Below, in pieces: positions 12,946-22,994 of a stretch of DNA of 64,000 nucleotides. Under the pieces are notes generated by a model, which saw only the letters and a list, made by a program, of their open reading frames with translations, was not told the DNA's origin and did not search any database. Origin of the DNA: Cherax quadricarinatus. Lineage: Eukaryota; Arthropoda; Malacostraca; Decapoda; Parastacidae. The position numbers and the translations under genes were made by a program. Numbering within the stretch: position 1 is the first letter of the stretch; the number at the start of each line of letters is the position of its first letter. Location: assembly GCF_038502225.1 (NCBI RefSeq), contig NC_091382.1, positions 15,024,144 through 15,088,143 on the forward strand, read 5' to 3'.

Positions 12946-13251
12946 GACTTAACCATACCCCCGGCCGGGATTGACCCCGCGGTCATAGAGTCTCAAAACT
13001 CCAGCCCGTCGCGTTTGCCACTAGACCAGCTAGCCACAATAAGATTCATCCAACTAGGTATATTTCTACACCACAGGTGCCTGTGCTAACCTTCCTATGG
13101 TGTAGAAATATACCTAGTTGGATGAATCTTATTGTGGCTAGCTGGTCTAGTGGCTAACGCGACGGGCTGGGGTTTTGAGACTCTCTGACCGCGGGTTCAA
13201 TCCCGGCCGGGGTATGGTTTGTTTGCAATCGTGTCATTACGATTTCTTGAG
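12946..13251 (+). mobile_element. Inverted-pair tRNA-derived foldback element, copy 1
   Basis: Two tRNA-like sequences lie head to head. The left arm (12951-13073) is the reverse complement of the right arm (13098-13220), with a 24-bp spacer. The right arm carries a Pol III A-box-like stretch (GGCTAGCTGGTCTAGTGG) and a B box (GGTTCAATCCC, about 13192), then a GTTTGCAATCGTGTCATTAC tail at 13220-13251 that the left arm lacks. 9-bp duplications flank the pair (12937-12945 and 13252-13260). The tRNA-like body with extra bases between the boxes argues for a SINE-type repeat rather than a functional tRNA gene. A second copy at 45156-45355 has the same architecture. Confidence 0.8.
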
Positions 13252-14182
13252 TAATTATGTTAGTTTTTATTAATGTTACCACTAAAAATATGTGGTACTG
13301 AAAAAACAAGTGATATATAATTATAACAATATTAATTTGTTCTCAAGCTTTACGTAATTTTTTTTCACAATTATCTGGGTCAGTCCTCCAGGTTATCAGT
13401 CAATGTTTTATCAGATCACCTGGAATTTTTAACAGATTTTGCTGTAATATTACGTATATATTTTTACTTATATATTGTTATTAGGGATATTCCTCTGGTG
13501 TTTATAAGTCGGTGGTATTATAATCGGTGATCTCAGATGGTGAGTGTGAATCTCACAGTGATCTCATAGTGATCTTGTCAGCATAGTTGCTAATGCCCTT
13601 ACATGTGTTGTATAGCTTATCTGAGTATCATAGTACCATCCATATGTTTTATATAGGCGATCCCTTACTAGGCCTAGTGACTGTATGACTTCACGGGATG
13701 CGGCATGAGTGAGTGGGATGAGCTACCTCGCTCTCAATCCACGGATGGACCTACAACAGGCAACAATGCAAGCTGGGCCTTCCCTTACCACAGTCTGACA
13801 ATATATAGTGTTACCATCCACACGTGTGTTTATCTTCAATCATCATATCTCCTTTCGAACCCCCACGACAATCTCAGTGATCTCACAAGGTAATCTCACT
13901 TGGTGGCAGCCATTATCGTTCATTGGTGAACGTTGTTCACTTGTTTTATAGACTCCTCGGCACTAGTTATCAAACAAGATTAACATTTTTGCTTATTTGT
14001 TTCCTTTGTTTGATAGCGATCATTGTGCTTAAGAAAAGACCGTGAAGCACTGATTGATAAACTTTGATCATTTGTGAAGTGACGCATTGTAAACGTGTTG
14101 GACGTAATTACTTGCGACTGTTGACATTTCCTTGACAGGTCTTAAATTAAAATGAAGAGTTATATATAATCTTCATTACTCT
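13252..14182. other. Unassigned sequence, possible LTR and primer-binding site
   Basis: I see no protein-coding match. Between about 13500 and 13900 there are short GATCTCA-type direct repeats. At 13896-13907 a TTGGTGGCAGCC motif resembles primer-binding sites that follow Gypsy-type LTRs. An LTR ending just before it is possible, but I could not find paired ends or a target duplication, so this stays tentative. The 62-codon open frame at 13705-13893 has no recognisable content. Confidence 0.25.
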
Positions 14183-14275
14183 AATTTCAAGAAGGCGCTG
14201 GACAGACACCTAATGTCAGTACCTGACCACCTGGGCTGTGGTTCATACGTCGGTTTTGAGTGCGGCCAACATTAG
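14183..14275 (+). pseudogene. C-terminal tail of a CR1/L2-type LINE reverse transcriptase
   Basis: Thirty codons and a stop read NFKKALDRHLMSVPD and then a short cysteine/glycine-rich end. The FK-xLDrfL-xxVPD pattern is what I know from the extreme C-terminus of CR1/L2-like reverse transcriptases. Only this 3' end is present, as expected for a 5'-truncated LINE copy. The following bases to about 14400 include a GGGGCGTTGACCCCCGAAA hairpin-like stretch and probably belong to the same element's 3' UTR. Confidence 0.5.
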
Positions 14276-14497
14276 CAGACTGGTTGATCAGGGCCTGATC
14301 AACCATGAGGACTGGTCACAGATCGCGCTGCGGGGGCGTTGACCCCCGAAACTTTCTCCGGGGCGTCAACGCCCATGTCTTCCTCTACTAATTTGATTCC
14401 AATAACTAACAGACCTCAGTCAGTGTCAGGTTATCATTGCTTATAGTTATAACACTTGTACTCAAACTAGCACAACAAATCCACTATGTAATCAAAG
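14276..14497. other. LINE 3' flank with inverted GC-rich motif
   Basis: No gene. A GACCCCCGAAACTTTCTCC segment followed by GGGGCGTCAACGCC gives a short dyad with the upstream GGGGCGTTGACCCCC, probably the 3' UTR fold of the truncated LINE. Confidence 0.4.
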
Positions 14498-17400
14498 GTA
14501 GCTTCTACCCTGGCCTGCAACTGGTAGCTTCCACCCTGGCCTGCAACTGGTAGCTTCCACCCTGGCCTGCAACTGGTAGCTTCCATTCTGGCCTGCAACT
14601 GGTAGCTTCTATCCTGGCCTGCAACTGGTAGCTTCTATCCTGGTCTGCAACTGGTAGTTCTACCCTGGCCTGCAACTGGTAGCGTCTACCCTGGCCTGCA
14701 ACTGGTAGCTTCTATCCTGGCCTGCAACTGGTAGCTTCTACCCTGGCCTGCAACTGGTAGCTTCTACCCTGGCCTGCAGCTGGTAACTTCCACCCTGGCC
14801 TGTAGCTGGTAGCTTCTACCCTGGCCTGCAACTGGTAGCTTATACCCTGGCCTGAAGCTGGTAGCTTCTACCCTGGCCTGCAACTGGTAGATTCTACCCT
14901 GGCCTGTAGCTGGTAGCTTCTACCCTGGCCTGCAACTGGTAGCTTCTACCCAGGCCTGCAACTGGTAGCTTCTACCCTGGCCTGCAACTCGTAGCTTCTA
15001 CCCTGGCCTGCAACTGGTAGATTCTACCCTGGCCTGCAACTCGTAGCTTCTACCCTGGCCTGCAGCTGGTAACTTCAACTCCGGCCTGCAGCTGGTAATT
15101 TCTACCCCGGCCTCCAATGGTACATTCTACCCTGGCCTGCAACTGGTAGCTTCTACCCTGGCCTGCAGCTGGTAGCTTATACCCTGGCCACCAGCTGGTA
15201 GCTTCTACTCTGGCCTGCAACTGGTAGCTACTACCCTGGCCTGCAGCCGGTTGCTTCTACACTGGCCTGCAACTGGAAGCTTCTACCCTGGCCTGCAACT
15301 GGTAGCTACTACCCTGGCATGCAACTGGTAGCTTCTACCCTGGCCTGCAACTGGTAGCTTCTACCCTGGCCTGCAACTGGTAGCTTCTACCTTGGCCTGC
15401 AACTGGTATCTTCTTCATTGGCCTGTAGCTGGTAGCTTCTACCCTGGCATGCAGCTGGTAGCTTCTACCCTGGCCTGCAACTTGTAGCTTCTACCATGGC
15501 CTGCAACTGGCAGCTTCTATCCTGGCCTGCAACTGGTAGCTTCTACCCTGGCCTGCAACTGGTAGCGTCTACCCTGGCCTGCAACTAGTAGCTTCTACCC
15601 TGGCCTGCAACTTGCAGCTTCTACCCTGGCCTGCAACTGGTAGCTTCTACCCTGGCCTGCAACTGGTAGCATCTACCCTGGCCTGCAACTGGTAGCTTCT
15701 ACCCTGGCCTGCAACTGGTAGCTTCTACCCTGGCCTGCAGCTGGTAACTTCAACTCTGGCCTCCAGCTGGTAATTTCTACCCCGGCCTGCAATGGTAGCT
15801 CCTACCCTGGCCTGCAACTGGTAGCTTCTACCCTGGCCTGCAGCTGGTAGCTTCTACCCTGGCCTGCAATTGGTAGTTACTACCCTGGCCTGCAGCTGGT
15901 AGCATCTACCCTGGCCTGCAACTGGTAGCTTCTACCCTGGCCTGCAACTGGTAGCTACTACCCTGGCATGCAACTGGTAGCTTCTACCCTTTCCTGCAAC
16001 TGGTAGCTCCTACCCTGGCATGCAGCTGGTAACTTCAACTCTGGCCTGCAGCCGGTAATTTCTACCACGGCCTGCAACTGGTAGCTTCTACCCTGGCCTG
16101 CAGGTGGTAGCTTATGCTCTGGCCAGCAACTGGTAGCTTCTATCCTGGCCTGCAGCTGGTAGCTTCTACCCTGGCCTGCAACTGGTAGCTTCTACCCTGA
16201 CCTGCAACTGGTAGCTTCTACCCTGGCCTGCAGCTCGTAGCTTCTAGCCTGGCCTGCAATTGGTAGCTTTTACCCTCTCCTGCAACTGGTAGATTCTATC
16301 CTGCCTGCAGCTGGTAGCTTCTACCCTGGCCTGCAACTGGTAGCTTCTACCCTGGCCTGCAACTGGTAGCTTCTACCCTGGCCTGCAGTTCGTAGCTTCT
16401 AGCCTGGCCTGCAACTGGTAGCTACTACCCTGGCCTGCAGCTGGTAGCTTCTACCCTGGCCTGCAGCTGGCAGCTTCTACCCTGGCCTGCAGTTGGCAGC
16501 TTCTACCCTGGCCTGCAGCTGGCACCTTCTACCATGGCTTACAACTTGCAGCTTCTACCCTGGCATGCGACTGGTAGTTCCTACCTGGCCTGCAGCTGGT
16601 AGCTTCTACCCTGCCATGCGACTGGTAGTTTCTACCCTGGGGTGCAGCTTGTAGCTTCAACCCTGGCCTGCAACTGGTAGCTTCTACCCTGGCCTGTAAC
16701 TGGTAGCTTCTACCCTGGCCTGCAGCTTGTAGCTTAAACCCTGCCCTGCAACTGGTAGCTTCTACCCTGACCTGTAACTGGTAGCTTCTACCCTGGCCTG
16801 CAGCTGGTATCTTTTACCCTGGCATGGAGCTGGTAGCTTCTACCCTTGCCTGTGGCTGGTAGCTTCTACACTGGCCTGCAACTGGTAGCTTCTACCTTGG
16901 CTTGCAGCTGGTAGCTTCTACCCTGGCCTGCAACTTGTAGATTCTACCCTGGCATGCAACTGGTAGCTTCTACAATGGCCAGCAGCTGGTAGCTTCTACC
17001 CTTGCATGCAACTGGTAGCTTCTACCCTGGTTTGCAGCTGGTAGCTTCTACCCTGGCTTGCGGCTGGTAGCTTCTACCATGGCATGCAACTGGTAGCGTC
17101 TTCCCTGGCCTGCATCCGGTAGCTTCTACCCTGGCCTGCAACTGGTAGCTTATACCCTGGCCTGAAGCTGGTAGCTTCTACCCTGGCCTGCAACTGGTAG
17201 ATTCTACCCTGGCCTGTAGCTGGTAGCTTCTACCCTGGCCTGCAACTGGTAGCTTCTACCCAGGCATGCAACTGGTAGCTTCTACCCTGGCCTGCAACTC
17301 GTAGCTTCTACCCTGGCCTGCAACTGGTAGATTCTACCCTGGCCTGCAACTCGTAGCTTCTACCCTGGCCTGCAGCTGGTAACTTCAACTCCGGCCTGCA

Positions 17401-19744
17401 GCTGGTAATTTCTACCCCGGCCTCCAATGGTACCTTCTACCCTGGCCTGCAACTGGTAGCTTCTACCCTGGCCTGCAGCTGGTAGCTTATACCCTTGCCA
17501 CCAGCTGGTAGCTTCTACTCTGGCCTGCAACTGGTAGCTACTACCCTTGCCTGCAGCCGGTTGCTTCTACACTGGCCTGCAACTGGAAGCTTCTACCCTG
17601 GCCTGCAACTGGTAGCTACTACCCTGGCATGCAACTGGTAGCTTCTACCCTGGCCTGCAACTGGTAGCTTCTACCCTGGCCTGCAACTGGTAGCTTCTAC
17701 CTTGGCCTGCAACTGGTATCTTCTTCATTGGCCTGTAGCTGGTAGCTTCTACCCTGGCATGCAGCTGGTAGCTTCTACCCTGGCCTGCAACTTGTAGCTT
17801 CTACCATGGCCTGCAACTGGCAGCTTCTATCCTGGCCTGCAACTGGTAGCTTCTACCCTGGCCTGCAACTGGTAGCGTCTACCCTGGCCTGCAACTGGTA
17901 GCTTCTACCCTGACCGGAAACTTGCAGCTTCTACCCTGGCCTGCAACTGGTAGCTTCTACCCTGGCCTGCAACTGGTAGCATCTACCCTGGCCTGCAACT
18001 GGTAGCTTCTACCCTGGCCTGCAACTGGTAGCTTCTACCCTTGCCTGCAGCTGGTAACTTCTACCCTGGCCTGTAACTGGTAGCTCCTTCCCTGGCCTGC
18101 AGCTTGTAGCTTAAACCCTGCCCTGCAACTGGTAGCTTCTACCCTGACCTGTAACTGGTAGCTTCTACCCTGCCTGCAGCTGGTATCTTTTACCCTGGCA
18201 TGGAGCTGGTAGCTTCTACCCTTGCCTGTGGCTGGTAGCTTCTACACTAGCCTGCAACTGGTAGCTTCTACCTTGGCTTGCAGCTGGTAGCTTCTACCCT
18301 GGCCTGCAACTGGTAGCTTCTACCCTGGCCTGCAACTTGTAGATTCTACCCTGGCATGCAACTGGTAGCTTCTACAATGGCCAGCAGCTGGTAGCTTCTA
18401 CCCTTGCATGCAACTGGTAGCTTCTACCCTGGTTTGCAGCTGGTAGCTTCTACCCTGGCTTGCGGCTGGTAGCTTCTACCATGGCATGCAACTGGTAGCT
18501 TCTTCCCTGGCCTGCATCCGGTAGCTTCTACCCTGGCCTGCAGCTGGTAGCTTCTACCCTGGCCTGCGGTTGGTAGCATCTACCCTGGCCTGCAGCTGGT
18601 AGCTTCTACCCTGGCATGAATCTTGTAGCTTCTACCCTGGCATGCAGCTGGTAGCTTCTACCCTGGCCTGCAGCTGGTAGCTTCTACCCTGGCATGCAGC
18701 TGGTAGCTTCTACCCTGGCATGCAACTGGTAGCTTCTACCCTGGCATGCAGCTGGTAGCTTCTACCCTGGCATGCAGCTGGTAGCTTCTACCCTGGCCTG
18801 CAGCTGGTAGCTTCTACCCTGGCATGCAGCTGGTAGCTTCTACCCTGGCATGCAGCTGGTAGCTTCTACCCTGGCCTGCAGCTGGTAGCTTCTACCCTGG
18901 CCTGCAGCTGGTAGCTTCTACCCTGGCCTGCAGCTGGTAGCTTCTACCCTGGCATGCAGCTGGTAGCTTCTACCCTGGCATGCAGCTGGTAGCTTCTACC
19001 CTGGCCTGCAGCTGGTAGCTTCTACCCTGGCATGCAGCTGGTAGCTTCTACCCTGGCATGCAGCTGGTAGCTTCTACCCTGGCATGCAGCTGGTAGCTTC
19101 TACCCTGGCATGCAGCTGGTAGCTTCTCCCCTGGCATGCAGCTGGTAGCTTCTACCCTGGCCTGCTGCTGGTAGCTTCTACCCTGGCCTGCAGCTGGTAG
19201 CTTCTACCCTGGCCTGCAGCTGGTAGCTTCTACCCTGGCCTGCAGCTGGTAGCTTCTACCCTGGCCTGCAGCTGGTAGCTTCTACCCTGGCATGCAGCTG
19301 GTAGCTTCTACCCTGGCATGCAGCTGGTTGCTTCTACCCTGGCATGCAACTGGTAGCTTCTACCCTGGCATGCAGCTGGTAGCTTCTACCCTGGCATGCA
19401 GCTGGTAGCTTCTACCCTGGCCTGCAGCTGGTAGCTTCTACCCTAGCATGCAACTGGTAGCTTCTACCCTGGTCTGCAGCTGGTAGCTTCTACCCTGGCC
19501 TGCAGCTGGTAGCTTCTACCCTGGCCTGCAGCTGGTAGCTTCTACCCTGGCCTGCAGCTGGTAGCTTCTACCCTGGCCTGCAGCTGGTAGCTTCTACCCT
19601 GGCCTGCAGCTGGTAGCTTCTACCCTGGCCTGCAGCTGGTAGCTTCTACCCTGGCCTGCAGCTGGTAGCTTCTACCCTGGCCTGCAGCTGGTAGCTTCTA
19701 CCCTGGCCTGCAGCTGGTAGCTTCTACCCTGGCCTGCAGCTGGG
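14498..19744. repeat. 26-bp minisatellite array, about 200 copies, with nested large duplications
   Basis: The unit is 26 bp: GGTAGCTTCTACCCTGGCCT plus GCAACT or GCAGCT. Each unit carries a perfect hairpin, GGTAG-CTT-CTACC. Kilobase-scale copies exist inside the array. About 14830-15750 recurs at 17140-18060 with a constant offset of 2310 bp, seen at marker variants such as 14851/17161 and 15241/17551. About 16680-17130 recurs at 18058-18520 with offset 1377. From about 18530 to the end the units become far more uniform (CAGCTGG type), so this is the youngest part. Confidence 0.97.
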
Positions 19745-20183
19745 TTATCAGCCGCTCTCCTGACATATTATCGGCATCACAAGTGTGATTGATTTATGAC
19801 AAATACTTTTGTTAACTTATTTTTTAACGAATAAACAATAAATACTTCTAAGTCACGCAGAAAAGTGCATCCAACGCTAGTAATCTTTGTAATAATCAAG
19901 AGATAAGGAGAAACTCTGGTATTTTCCATCTTCCACAATGTTGACTCCGCTGACCACCAGATGACTCAGTGTTTAAGCAACTGGAATTCACACAAGGAGA
20001 GCATACATAGCACAGGAACATAAATCAGATAACTTTTATTTATGTCACTTTCCTTGGATTGAAGTTGAGGCTCCTGAAATATACTCCAGTCATGATTTTG
20101 ATTGGCGATGAGGAACCGGTGGCTATATTGCCAGTTAGACTGTTAAAGTCTAGCATTTGATATTAATATGTTGTACTGGCCTG
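19745..20183. other. Unique sequence without visible features
   Basis: No gene, RNA or repeat recognised between the end of the 26-bp array and the LTR-like block. Confidence 0.45.
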
Positions 20184-21074
20184 TGAGGGAAAAGTTCAGC
20201 AGATAGGAGTAGCGAGCGAGTATGCGGTAACGATAGTTTGATTGCCGGCTGCTTGTTAAGGTAGGGTAAGTCTAGCTCCCCCTATCCCCCCCTTTACCCC
20301 GCCCCGAATGGTGACGTGTGGGGCTCCGGCCAAACAGTAATCACTCGACTCACAGCTCCCAGCACAACTGTAAGTACAAGCCTGCTTCTATTCTAGTGGA
20401 CTTATTGGTTGAAAGCTTCACTTTTGACCAATAATAAACTTAGTTAGTCCTTTCAGCCTTGATCTCCATGTTACATGTTTCGATAATCACCACGTCTTTT
20501 AGGTATTGTACTTATCATGGAGAGTGATTTCTTAAGCAGTGGGTAACCTGTCTCTCTTTCCAGCTTGGAATGACAGATCGGGTCACCTGCCAACTAACGA
20601 GAAGTATTGAAGGAGAAGGACTTTTGCAAAAGTCCGAAGACGTCACTTTCTGGATCTACCTACCTGATTAACAGCCCCTCATCTTTGTAATGGTAAAGAA
20701 CCTGCGTTCCTGTCATCTGGACTTACTATTCAAGGCTATAGACTCTGTGAAGAACTAGCTGTTGGGTTGTCACCAACACCTGTGACCCCCCCCCCCACAT
20801 CATCAGTAACGGCTACAATTTCTACAAGACGGTGTCAGCATCAACCAGACACCCCAGTTTACTTGTACATATCAGCGTTGAATTCTAATGTCATTTTTTT
20901 TAATTTCTTTTTTCATTTTTCTTTCAAATAGGATACACCTTCATGTTTCACTTTTTATCTTTGTTTTAATAAATAATAAAGTGTTTATCTTTGTGAATTA
21001 TTATTTCTTTTTCTATTCATTAATTTTCCTGAGGAGGAGCCAGCCTTGGTAATACTGACTGAAGTTGTTACAGG
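20184..21074 (+). mobile_element. Possible solo LTR or LTR-element fragment
   Basis: The stretch starts TGTGAGGG and ends GTTGTTACA, compatible with a TG...CA LTR. It contains AATAAATAATAAAGTG polyadenylation-like hexamers around 20970 and a C-rich run near 20785-20800. The flanks do not give a convincing target duplication and there is no second copy in the window, so this rests on terminal dinucleotides and general look only. No coding potential was found. Confidence 0.25.
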
Positions 21075-21780
21075 GCTGAGTAAGCCTTCACATGGCCCAT
21101 GTACCTCATATATGGTGCAGTAAGTACTTCACGTCATTCGTGAACAGTGATGGGAGTACAAGGAGAACTCTTGTAGGTCGAGCAGTGAAACTAAGGTACT
21201 GTTAAAATAAGCTAGTGAGATTAAAGACTCCAGTGATTGGTGCCGCAGCAGTTGTGGCAAGATGGCGGCAGTCACGGCACACGACAACTTTGACACAACT
21301 GTGCCCGTGATGGCGCCAGTCAACACGAACATAACAGTGTAGTAGTAGTAAGGAGATGAACGTAAGTTGGAGTTAGAAAAAAAGGCATTATTAAAGGTTC
21401 TGGCATGTTAATACTGGGCAAGCAAGGCTATGATGAAGGAGTCAGGGAGGTGCTATGTGAAGATGTGGTTGAAGCCAGAAGACACCTAAAGAATGGTTTA
21501 ATGTCAGAGTTGAAAAAGAGCGTCACTTTTCTGTGTTGAAATGAGAAAGTCAAGGCAGTGTGTGAGAGGTGTTCCGGTGTTCTACTTGTCGTGTTTTGCA
21601 TGTCAGTGAGATAAGGAGGGTGAGGGTAAAAGATAACGTTCCCAGATGAACTTAAAGATATGAGTGCCTCTGTGTGGGTCTGTGACGCGTGTGTTGTCAT
21701 GTATGTTGTCTCTGAATTTGAGTGTGGGCGTAGAGCCCAGGATTTTCCTAATGAATTTTCAGAAGGTGATAAGTAGAAGA
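21075..21780. other. Unassigned sequence
   Basis: The minus-strand open frame at 21428-21790 (120 codons, Ser/Thr/His-rich) has no motif I recognise and runs into the adjacent Penelope terminus. It could be a degraded element portion. I see no host exon signals. Confidence 0.3.
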
Positions 21781-22290
21781 ATTGAGACACTTATGCAACA
21801 CATGGGAATCTTTATTGAAGAAACGTTTCGCCAAACAGTGGCTTCATCAGTCCAATACAAAGTAGAAATTAGTAAGGAGAGTAGAAGTTTGAGGTAATCA
21901 GTCCCTCAACCTGGAATCGATGTGTTCAGTCCATCGCTCTTGTAGGAAGTGCAGCACAGGACCAGAGAGGTGGCTTATATACTGCGGTGAGATGAGTTGA
22001 AGCAGGAGGAGGCGGGATCACAGTGGGACCTGCCACTAGTGTAAGTAGGTCGTCGTTCAAAGGTTGGGCAAGCGTTGAAGTCTTTGTACCAAGATCCCAA
22101 GATGTTGCACAAGGTGATAAGTGAGCTACGAGGTCTCTTCCAGCTTGTATGGTGAGGTGAATCAAGTGATTGTTGTGGTCTTTGTCTAAGCTGTGGATGA
22201 TACGGCTACGTAGGAAAGTAAGGTGTCTAAAGACTAGGTTCAATCCGTGGAGTTGTTGAAGTAGCAGTTGTGGAAGCAGATAGAAAGTCA
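21781..22290 (-). mobile_element. Penelope-like element terminal repeat with promoter and hammerhead motif
   Basis: On the minus strand a TATA-like GTATATAAGCC lies near 21975. It is followed by a leader that runs into the hammerhead ribozyme motif at 21857-21813 and an ATAAAGATTCCC segment. The same segment recurs in other copies in this window (32087-32343). A ribozyme-bearing terminal repeat of this kind is known from Penelope-like retroelements. The 121-codon open frame on this strand (22291-21926) overlaps the promoter-like part and is probably not a protein. Confidence 0.55.
21813..21857 (-). ncRNA. Hammerhead ribozyme motif, minus strand
   Basis: On the minus strand TATTGGA-CTGATGA is followed by stem II (GCCA...TGGC), GAAAC-GTTTC and TTCAATA. 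The catalytic core CUGAUGA/GAAA is intact. Stem I pairs TATTGGA with TTCAATA, including one G-U pair. Stem III is only AC/GU with no loop, the minimal form described for Penelope-type ribozymes, which are thought to work best as dimers. The predicted cut follows the TTTC. Confidence 0.65.
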
Positions 22291-22549
22291 TCTTGTTCTA
22301 ATGAAAGGTTTGAAGAAATTAATGATATTTGTCTTCTTGGGCTTTGTCTGCTGCTTGGGAGATAGTGTTTCTTAACAAGTTGAGATGAGTGTCAGTGTCT
22401 GCAACAGGCTTGTTGCAGACAAGAGGAAGTGGTTGTGGGGATGATTATGGGGCTAAATGAAATGTGTAGAATGAGAGGGATATGGTTAGAGCCCAGTGTG
22501 GAAGCCTTCCGTTATAGCCTTAGAAGAGTTAACAACAGTGGTAATGAAG

Positions 22550-22930
22550 CAGGATAAGTGAGACACTTGAGCAACATTCTGGTATCTTTATCATGGAAAC
22601 TTCTAGCCAGTCAGTGACTTCATCAGCTCAGTACAGAGAAAAACGGTGGAAGATGAAAAAGAATTTGAGGTGATCAGTCCCTCAGCCTGGAGATGATGTG
22701 TTCGGTCCAACAGTCTTGATAAAAGTCTTCTACCAACTCAGCTTTGACAGAAGACTTCTATGTTGAGTGATGGAGTGAAAACTTCTCCAGGCTGTGGGAC
22801 TGATCTCGTCTAACCTCTCATCTTCTAGTGTGTTTTCTCAGAATTTGACTGATGAAGTCACCAACTGTATAAACGTTTCAGGAATAAACATACCCATCTG
22901 TTGCTTATTTGTTTCATTTAAAAATATACC
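22550..22930. mobile_element. Degenerate inverted pair of Penelope termini
   Basis: A minus-strand copy (about 22560-22690) and a plus-strand copy (about 22800-22930) face each other. Each keeps CTGATGAAGTCAC followed by a decayed stem II, and only part of GAAAC/GTTTC. Cores are damaged, so ribozyme activity is unlikely. The same head-to-head arrangement is seen intact at 32087-32343. Confidence 0.5.
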
Positions 22931-22994
22931 GACTTTCTATACCATTTATATTAAAATAACGAGGCAAAATGTCCCGTGAACGGGAGGCTGTGAG

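Noticed and set aside
13098..13220. Functional tRNA gene
   Set aside because: A and B boxes exist, but the body is too long between them, the acceptor ends do not pair in a normal cloverleaf, and copies are inverted pairs with target duplications.
21428..21790. 120-codon minus-strand frame as a gene
   Set aside because: No motif, low-complexity Ser/Thr/His composition, and overlap with a Penelope terminus.
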